11,095 nt of DNA, from NCBI GenBank assembly GCA_012512495.1, contig JAAZEC010000113.1, positions 1 through 11,095 on the forward strand, in the 5' to 3' direction. This stretch comes from Erysipelothrix sp. Lineage in GTDB: Bacteria > Bacillota_I > Bacilli_A > Erysipelotrichales > Erysipelotrichaceae. This document shows positions 6,660 through 11,095 of the stretch, piece after piece; position 1 is the first letter of the stretch; each line of letters begins with the position of its first letter. The notes under the pieces are model-generated. The model saw only the letters and a program-made list of their open reading frames with translations. It was not told the DNA's origin and searched no databases. The position numbers and the translations under genes are program-made.

Positions 6660-7204
6660 TATTCTTTACCTGCCTTGTTTTTTGGATAGAAGAAGAAACC
6701 CAAGATAGCACTGGGTACTACTAATAGAATCGGATTAACATTAAACAAAACGACTCCCAGAAAGCTAACAGCAAATAAAATCCAACCAAATAGGTCAATA
6801 ATACCAATCTTCATTAGTTTATATGTAGTATGAACAATCAGAGCACTCACGACGATCCGAATGGCTTTAAACATGTTGACAACCACGGGATAATCAAACA
6901 TGCCCTCAAACACTGCAGCAATCACTGTAATGATAATAATAGAAGGTAAAGCCGAGGCAACCGCCGCTATTAGCGCTCCCTTTTCCTTATCAATTCTGTA
7001 ACCCATAAGAGCACTAGTATTGATGGCTATGATTCCCATACTGACCTGAGATATTCCATAATAGTCCATCAGTTCCTCTTCGGTAATCCAACCCTTATTC
7101 TCGATAATTTGCCGCCTCGCAATAGGAATCATCGCGTACCCTCCACCAAAGGTGAACAGTCCCACCTTAAAGAATGCGATAAACATCTCGATTGTTTTTT
7201 TCAT
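6659..7204 (-). CDS. Chromate transporter family (CHR) protein, first half-size subunit
   Basis: This partner half-protein of the CHR pair is 181 aa with a single CHR domain. It carries KVGLFTFGGGYAMIP (about 13-27), the strongest family signature, and a second signature region beginning GISQVSMGIIAINTSALMGYR. In the downstream partner that loop reads STPGPIGIN, but here the TPGP turn is replaced by VSMG, so the two subunits are not equivalent. A conserved LPSIIIITVIAAVF helix follows. GAAGG lies 8 nt before the ATG at 7204. The gene comes after the terminator of the TRAP unit and has its own candidate extended -10 promoter. Anion export, possibly of chromate, is the family expectation; nothing here proves it. 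Confidence 0.87.
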   Translation of the reverse strand: MKKTIEMFIAFFKVGLFTFGGGYAMIPIARRQIIENKGWITEEELMDYYGISQVSMGIIAINTSALMGYRIDKEKGALIAAVASALPSIIIITVIAAVFEGMFDYPVVVNMFKAIRIVVSALIVHTTYKLMKIGIIDLFGWILFAVSFLGVVLFNVNPILLVVPSAILGFFFYPKNKAGKE

Positions 7205-7233
7205 TCACATACCTTCTCTTTCAAAGCATCATA

Positions 7234-7242
7234 ATTCTAACA
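7234..7242 (-). promoter_or_regulatory. Candidate extended -10 promoter for the CHR gene pair
   Basis: TGTTAGAAT on the minus strand fits the extended -10 pattern TGnTATAAT with one mismatch. There is no recognisable -35; that position falls in the preceding terminator. Initiation would be near 7227, with a leader of about 23 nt. Confidence 0.4.
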
Positions 7243-7258
7243 TTCTTTCGCCTATTAA

Positions 7259-7282
7259 GAAACTTCCCATACAGGAAGTCTC
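7259..7282 (-). terminator. Probable terminator of the TRAP permease unit
   Basis: On the minus strand GAGACTTCC and GGAAGTTTC form a 9-bp stem with one G-U pair around TGTATG, followed by TTAAT. The stem touches the last base of the upstream stop codon (7284-7282). The U-tract is short, so termination may be partial. Confidence 0.6.
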
Positions 7283-7524
7283 TAATCAATTGTCAATTCG
7301 TGCTCACCACTAACATACATACTGATAAGTCCACCACCCAAAGCAACCGCCGATATCTGAATAAAGATAGGCATCAGTTTCCCACTAGCGAACACCGCGA
7401 GGGACTCACTCCCAATAATTAACGAAGCAACTAATAGTAGAAAGACAATCACACTGCCAGCTAAAGCTAGTAGTAGTCCAATACTAAAGATTAATTCACA
7501 CAACTTCTCAATTTTCTTCTTCAT
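7282..7524 (-). CDS. Small two-helix membrane protein paired with TRAP permease
   Basis: This 80-aa protein has a lysine-rich N-terminus (MKKKIEK), a hydrophobic helix at about 12-37, a second at about 50-70, and a short polar tail ending GEHELTID. I do not recognise the family. It starts 16 nt after the TRAP large permease with a textbook site (GGAGGTG, 5 nt from the ATG), so it is a real, co-expressed gene. TRAP systems need a small membrane subunit (DctQ, four helices, about 160 aa); this protein is half that size. It could be a reduced or unrelated small subunit for the permease at 7541-8908. That role is inferred from position and topology only. Confidence 0.75.
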   Translation of the reverse strand: MKKKIEKLCELIFSIGLLLALAGSVIVFLLLVASLIIGSESLAVFASGKLMPIFIQISAVALGGGLISMYVSGEHELTID

Positions 7525-7540
7525 CGTTACACCTCCAATA

Positions 7541-8908
7541 TTAAATGAACAGAACTGGTAACAAGCCCAGCATAATTAGAATCGCGGTCACAAGGTGAGC
7601 CAACACCCAAGTCATGGCAGAAAGAGAAGTTTCCTTCATACCCGATTGAGCAATACCCATGGCCGTATACATCGCCAGTGCCAGTGGAGGAGTCATACCC
7701 TCAAGAGCACTCGTTATCGCCGGAAGAATAGCCGCCGCAAGTAGAGGATTCACACCTGCGAACACTAGACTCGAGACAATCGCACTACCAAAGATAGCAA
7801 TCTGGGAAGAGCCTGGAATAAACATCCCTAAGAATGTCGTAAATAACGGGAAGAAAATGACCACTTGCCAGAATGGCATCTCAAGTGTTTGAAACCATAG
7901 ACCAATGTTTGTACCGATACTAACATCTTTAAATAAGCCAGATAGTGCGTAAGCAAAATAAACAGTCGCTGCCACAGGAACAATTCGTCTAACACCTTTT
8001 CTAAAGAACTTAACTAGATTAGGTAGAGCTAAGCCACCCTCTAGATCATTTTTACTAATCAGTAGAGTATAGATAGCACTCACTCCAGGAGTGAACAATA
8101 AGATCGAGTTCGACAAAGCATTCGCACCCTCTACTCCTAAGCGAGCCGTAAAGAAAGTATCCTTCAGTGCGAAGTCAAGGATAAAGGGAACTAAGATAAT
8201 AACCGGTATTAATAGAGCCTTCCAACCCTTTTTAACAGTTTCCCTCAAGTCTGGAATCTCTTCTTGAGGAATTGGCTCCACTTTGTAATAACGGATAAAG
8301 ATGTAGAGTGAAATAGCTCTTTGAACAATGAACCAGAGTCCAACACCAATAACTGCTAACCAGAAGGCAGAAAATGGATACTGACCTGGATAAAGGATAT
8401 CCAAGACACCAAAAGCCAACAGAATAGTACCACTAGGAGGAATTATTGGTCCCAATGACGAGGCTGCCATTTCAGTGGTCGCCGCTAAGGCTCTAGGGAA
8501 ACCTGACTTAATCATTGCTGGTATCGTAAAGACACCATCCGCAGCTACGTTTCCTGGACCAGAGCCAGATAGAGCGGCCATGAAGGTGCTCGATATTAGT
8601 GAGACCCAGCCAGCTCCCCCTCTGAAACGCCCCACTAAGGCAACAATGAAATCCAAGACATAGTCAACAGCGGGGCTAGCTGAAAAGATATACGCCAGTG
8701 ATAGGAACCCCACAATTGCGTAGAATAAGCTATTGGTCGAGGGTTCCAGCAAATAGATAAATATCTTTTCCTGTTTCCCTAAGACAAATACCATCAAAAT
8801 AAAACCCACCAACATTGCTTCATAGATGGGTCGTTTCAGAAACACAAACAGAACAACAATAACGACTAACAGTAACACCAGATATAAAAACTCAACGGGC
8901 AGTCCCAT
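7541..8908 (-). CDS. TRAP transporter large permease subunit (DctM-like, TAXI-type features)
   Basis: This is the large membrane subunit of a tripartite ATP-independent periplasmic-type transporter, which uses an ion gradient to import organic acids. At 455 aa it has roughly 12 or more helices. Two internally related signature regions are visible: SGSGPGNVAADG (114-125) leading to MAASSLGPIIPPSG (147-160), and GMFIPGSSQI (361-370) leading to MTPPLALAMYTAMGIAQS (405-422). The TPP-LALA-MY form of the second signature is closer to fused TAXI-type permeases than to classical DctM. GGAGG precedes the ATG at 8908 by 5 nt, and a very good promoter lies just upstream. No DctP or TAXI substrate-binding protein and no classical DctQ appear in the window; only the 80-aa protein follows. 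The substrate is unknown. Confidence 0.85.
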   Translation of the reverse strand: MGLPVEFLYLVLLLVVIVVLFVFLKRPIYEAMLVGFILMVFVLGKQEKIFIYLLEPSTNSLFYAIVGFLSLAYIFSASPAVDYVLDFIVALVGRFRGGAGWVSLISSTFMAALSGSGPGNVAADGVFTIPAMIKSGFPRALAATTEMAASSLGPIIPPSGTILLAFGVLDILYPGQYPFSAFWLAVIGVGLWFIVQRAISLYIFIRYYKVEPIPQEEIPDLRETVKKGWKALLIPVIILVPFILDFALKDTFFTARLGVEGANALSNSILLFTPGVSAIYTLLISKNDLEGGLALPNLVKFFRKGVRRIVPVAATVYFAYALSGLFKDVSIGTNIGLWFQTLEMPFWQVVIFFPLFTTFLGMFIPGSSQIAIFGSAIVSSLVFAGVNPLLAAAILPAITSALEGMTPPLALAMYTAMGIAQSGMKETSLSAMTWVLAHLVTAILIMLGLLPVLFI

Positions 8909-8923
8909 AGTACCTCCATAAGT

Positions 8924-8937
8924 GCATGATATTATGC
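8924..8937. promoter_or_regulatory. Candidate operator palindrome in the TRAP unit leader
   Basis: GCATGATATTATGC is a 14-bp near-palindrome (arms GCAT/ATGC with an almost symmetric AT-rich centre). It lies just downstream of the expected TSS (about 8942) and upstream of the ribosome binding site, a position suited to a repressor. Confidence 0.35.
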
Positions 8938-8948
8938 GAACTTGATAT

Positions 8949-8977
8949 ACTATAGCTTACCATATAAACAGTGTTAA
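8949..8977 (-). promoter_or_regulatory. Sigma-A-type promoter of the TRAP unit
   Basis: The -35 element TTAACA (8977-8972) and -10 element TATAGT (8954-8949) each match consensus at five of six bases and are 17 bp apart. Initiation would be near 8942, about 34 nt before the permease ATG. Confidence 0.7.
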
Positions 8978-8986
8978 TACTAACCC

Positions 8987-9649
8987 CTAAAGAATGATAA
9001 ACGAAGTCAATAGTACCCAGAGAACACTAAAGAGGGAGCCTAGTAAATAGTACTCAGCAAACATTTGATCCTTAGATATCTTATCGAACCTGGCAATCGA
9101 CTTGGCGGTTAGGATCAGGCCCATTGAGGCGTACTCACCAAGGCTGATGAATACCAACATGATGAGGCGCTCGATCGTTCCGATCAATGCCCCAGCTCCG
9201 GGTATCGTTTCACTGCTATCGACTTGATAGTAGCGCTTGAAGAAGATCTTGAACGTTACATTCGCTGGCTTAGAAACCAAGAGTATTAGCACGAACCACC
9301 TGACGTACAAGCCCAGCCCCAACAGATTAATCGGGTAGTAATGAGCTATCAGCCAAAGGATTAGTAAATGAGCAACTTGATCGATCGTGTATAAATACCG
9401 CTCATCAACCTTTCCATCCAGGAAATACTTAATAAAATCAATTAAGAGATGGCTAGCAATAATCAAAGAGATTACAAACCAATCTAACTTGAAGATTAAC
9501 GCTAACACCAGATAAATAACGGCCATGATTACCAAGTGAAGAAGTAAACTCTTTCGTGAACTTCTCTTACTGAGGGCGAGTGATTCGCTCTGTAGTGTGT
9601 AATCAGCTAAAAGGTGTCCCAGTAGGAACACTAAGAAGGTTTCATTCAT
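8987..9649 (-). CDS. DUF3307 family membrane protein, SatD partner
   Basis: This 220-aa polytopic membrane protein matches the uncharacterised DUF3307 family. Family features are the N-terminal GHLLADYTLQ (11-20), LLLHL with H38, SHLLIDFIKY (66-75), TIDQVAHLL (89-97), then GAGALIGTIERLIML (151-165) and LTAKSIARFDK (180-190) with a following AEYYLLGSL. The His/Asp pairs inside or beside helices (H12/D16, H38, H67/D71, D90/H94) resemble the spacing in membrane-bound metal hydrolases, but no activity is known to me. The ATG overlaps the satD stop (ATGA), and AGGAGG lies 7 nt upstream inside satD, so translation is coupled. This gene order is recurrent in my knowledge of Firmicutes genomes. No terminator is evident after it; the TRAP promoter follows directly. 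Confidence 0.85.
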   Translation of the reverse strand: MNETFLVFLLGHLLADYTLQSESLALSKRSSRKSLLLHLVIMAVIYLVLALIFKLDWFVISLIIASHLLIDFIKYFLDGKVDERYLYTIDQVAHLLILWLIAHYYPINLLGLGLYVRWFVLILLVSKPANVTFKIFFKRYYQVDSSETIPGAGALIGTIERLIMLVFISLGEYASMGLILTAKSIARFDKISKDQMFAEYYLLGSLFSVLWVLLTSFIIL

Positions 9650-10296
9650 TGGTAGGCCTCCTTGAGATATTCATCGAGATGTTGCCGGGTGCCTAGGTAC
9701 AGTTTAATGTTTCCGGCTTTTAGGCTTTTAGACAGAGCGCTCTCTGAAATGCCCATTTGTTTGGCGATCTTTTTTTGATCGAATTGATCTGAATAGATGC
9801 CGTTTTGGATAAGGAAATCGAGTCGTTTCCTTTGTACCTCCGTCATGTTCTTCTTGAAGTTAGCCGTGAGGGCCAGAACATCGTTCACTAAGTCTATCGC
9901 TGTTTTACTACTGACTAAATAGGTGTTACTCCTGCCGTAGTCCTTGTCCGTATTGAAGTACTCGATGGCTTCACGGGCATACCAGAAGGCTGGACCGTCA
10001 GCACCTAGGCTTAACTCTGGATTGATCTCGGTGAGGATCTCACCGATGCCGATACCGTAACGGATCTGTAGATCGCTGTGTTCGCTCTCCAGTCGGTCGA
10101 TGATCTGACAGATGGGTGAGCCGATCTTCAGTAGACCCTGGAACTCATCCCCAAGTGTGAGGGTCATCTTTGAGACGATGTGCTCACTGAAGAGCTCATT
10201 GATGTTCTCTAATGATTGTTTCAGGCTAGCTTGGACTTCTCCCCGTTTCTTCAATTGCTTGGAGTTGACGATATCCCCGATGATTGCGATGACCAT
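9646..10296 (-). CDS. satD: SatD family protein (cyclase-like domain plus C-terminal HTH)
   Basis: This is a cytoplasmic protein of the SatD family, named from a Streptococcus mutans acid-tolerance locus; its biochemical role is not established to my knowledge. I take the ATG at 10296, where AGAGGTGG is 4 nt upstream, rather than the upstream in-frame ATG at 10326, which lacks a good site. This gives 216 aa. The N-terminal two thirds read like a class III nucleotidyl cyclase core: IIGDIVNSK (5-13, first metal Asp8), TLTLGDEFQG (45-54, Asp50/Glu51), RYGIGIGE (79-86) and GADGPAFWYAREA (98-110). That comparison is my own. The C-terminus (about 171-205) is a helix-turn-helix of the form QKKIAKQMGISESALSKSLK. 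It is first in a two-gene unit with DUF3307, behind a promoter with a perfect TATAAT. Confidence 0.85.
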   Translation of the reverse strand: MVIAIIGDIVNSKQLKKRGEVQASLKQSLENINELFSEHIVSKMTLTLGDEFQGLLKIGSPICQIIDRLESEHSDLQIRYGIGIGEILTEINPELSLGADGPAFWYAREAIEYFNTDKDYGRSNTYLVSSKTAIDLVNDVLALTANFKKNMTEVQRKRLDFLIQNGIYSDQFDQKKIAKQMGISESALSKSLKAGNIKLYLGTRQHLDEYLKEAYQ

Positions 10297-10342
10297 AGTA
10301 CCACCTCTTTTGATTAGTTGTCCCAAATAAGTAAACTATTGA

Positions 10343-10380
10343 TAATTTCCTTAATATGGGCAATTTTTTCTAATTTCCTT
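10343..10380. repeat. 10-bp direct repeat in the satD leader
   Basis: TAATTTCCTT occurs at 10343-10352 and 10371-10380, a 28-bp period, just downstream of the satD -10 element. It may be a regulator site or a chance repeat in AT-rich DNA. Confidence 0.3.
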
Positions 10381-10390
10381 TTATAGGTTG

Positions 10391-10419
10391 ATTATAGCAA
10401 TAACAAAAAAACAACTCAA
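10391..10419 (-). promoter_or_regulatory. Promoter of the satD-DUF3307 unit, overlapping the upstream terminator
   Basis: The -10 element is a perfect TATAAT (10396-10391). The -35 element TTGAGT (10419-10414) sits 17 bp upstream, inside the hairpin DNA of the Crp/Fnr gene terminator. Initiation near 10384 gives a leader of about 88 nt. Confidence 0.6.
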
Positions 10420-10435
10420 CGATTGTGAGTTGTTT
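10405..10435 (-). terminator. Rho-independent terminator of the Crp/Fnr regulator gene
   Basis: On the minus strand AAACAACTCA and TGAGTTGTTT form a perfect 10-bp stem around a 7-nt loop, continuing into a run of seven Ts. It lies about 28 nt beyond the stop at 10463. Confidence 0.9.
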
Positions 10436-10462
10436 ATGATCAGTCTAATAATTGACTGTGGG

Positions 10463-11095
10463 CTATTCTTCCAAACTGGTTGCTTCCAGCTCTGATTTGT
10501 TTTGTATAATGACTTTACGATGACCTTTTAAAAGGATTAATCCTTCTTCCTGTAATGTGCTCAGCTTACGACTTAGGGTTTCCTGGGTCATTCCAAGCTG
10601 GGAGGCCAAATCGCCCTTTGTCATGGGTAGAGAGAACTCCTGCTTACCCTCCGACAGCTCCAACAGAGCCCCAGCAACTCTCTTAGTCACCGAGCTTAAG
10701 CTGATATCTTCGATTCGGTTTTCCGCTTTTTCCAGCCTTCGGGAGAGCTCATCCATCACCTTGAAGGCAATGGAAGGGTATTTTGCCATTAGGGTCTTGA
10801 GACGCTGCCCTTGTAAAACACACATGGTTGTATCCTCCAGCGCCTGAGCATTGTCAGTCAACGGAAGGGAAGAAAAGAGGGACAGCTCTCCAATAAATTC
10901 ACCAGGTTCAACCAAGCGAAGAACTTGTTCCTTACCAGCTGCAGTTAAGCGATAAAGTTTTGCTCGTCCAGTGTAGAGGACGAAAAGAGTTCCCCCCTCA
11001 TCGCCTGCTCTGTATATTGTCTCGCCTTTTTTGAAGCTACGAGAAGACGAAATCTCTACTAACTCCATATTTTCTTTATTACTGAGGCTGGCAAA
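10463..11095 (-). CDS. Crp/Fnr family transcriptional regulator, 5' end beyond the window
   Basis: This is a DNA-binding regulator with an N-terminal cNMP-binding-type beta-barrel (KKGETIYRAGDEGGTLFVLY, then GEFIGELSLFSSLPL), a long dimerisation helix, and a Crp-type winged HTH (TKGDLASQLGMTQETLSRKL). An internal ATG at 11068 is a poor start: no ribosome binding site precedes it. The frame stays open to base 11095 and encodes FASLSNKEN, matching the usual F-x-x-L-s stretch before the barrel in this family. The gene is therefore truncated by the window edge, with at least 210 codons visible. The cAMP phosphate-binding Arg of E. coli CRP (in the ERSA segment after GELGLF) is missing; the equivalent stretch here is LTDNA, so a non-cAMP signal is likely. 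An Fe-S or other N-terminal cysteine motif, if any, would be outside the window. A terminator follows. Confidence 0.9.
   Translation of the reverse strand, partial: FASLSNKENMELVEISSSRSFKKGETIYRAGDEGGTLFVLYTGRAKLYRLTAAGKEQVLRLVEPGEFIGELSLFSSLPLTDNAQALEDTTMCVLQGQRLKTLMAKYPSIAFKVMDELSRRLEKAENRIEDISLSSVTKRVAGALLELSEGKQEFSLPMTKGDLASQLGMTQETLSRKLSTLQEEGLILLKGHRKVIIQNKSELEATSLEE

Noticed and set aside
8987..9649. Naming the DUF3307 gene a metal hydrolase
   Set aside because: The His/Asp spacing is suggestive only; no complete known catalytic motif is present.
10297..10326. Longer SatD start at 10326
   Set aside because: The extra ten residues lie over the strong AGAGGTGG site that serves the ATG at 10296, and SatD proteins begin close to the GDIV motif.
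10463..11068. Taking the ATG at 11068 as the true start of the Crp/Fnr gene
   Set aside because: No ribosome binding site precedes it, and the open frame upstream encodes the conserved F-x-x-L-s stretch expected before the barrel.

Overview
This is an 11.1-kb, AT-rich (roughly 40% GC by eye) stretch of bacterial chromosome in which every gene is on the minus strand. It suggests a low-GC Firmicute (Bacillota), perhaps a Lactobacillales or Erysipelotrichia-type organism. Supporting signs are strong AGGAGG-type ribosome binding sites, TTG and GTG starts, TTGACA/TATAAT-like promoters with 17-bp spacers, a PRD/EIIA PTS regulator, an ECF S component, and a SatD-DUF3307 pair. I cannot name the genus. 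There is no tRNA, rRNA, CRISPR array, insertion sequence or phage gene. No gene-free stretch exceeds about 210 bp.

Reading in the direction of transcription (high to low coordinates), the first block is a Crp/Fnr-family regulator cut off by the right edge of the window. It ends in a clear rho-independent terminator whose hairpin DNA also contains the -35 of the next promoter. The second block is satD plus a DUF3307 membrane-protein gene, overlapping by ATGA. SatD looks to me like a class III nucleotidyl-cyclase-like domain followed by a helix-turn-helix; this is the most intriguing unit in the window. The third block is a TRAP-type large permease followed by an 80-aa, two-helix membrane protein and a terminator, with no substrate-binding protein nearby. 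The fourth block is a pair of half-size chromate-type (CHR) transporter genes that overlap by one base. The fifth block is a short aromatic-acid-exporter-like membrane protein and a NiaX-like ECF S component, ending in a terminator.

The last block, at the left of the window, is a PTS operon. Its order is EIIA, EIIB, EIIC of the UlaA/SgaT (ascorbate) superfamily, then a HpcH/HpaI class II aldolase, then a HTH-HTH-PRD-PRD-EIIB-EIIA transcriptional regulator that runs off the left edge. A good sigma-A-type promoter precedes it, and a long inverted repeat lies in its leader just before the first ribosome binding site. None of the ascorbate-catabolic genes (ulaD/E/F/G) is visible. The aldolase suggests that the phosphorylated substrate is, or becomes, a 2-keto acid cleaved to pyruvate plus an aldehyde.

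Six consecutive genes from 5049 to 8908 all encode integral membrane proteins, so the centre of the window is a transport cluster of at least three transcription units. The flanking blocks supply regulation (Crp/Fnr, SatD) and a self-contained carbohydrate or sugar-acid uptake and cleavage module.
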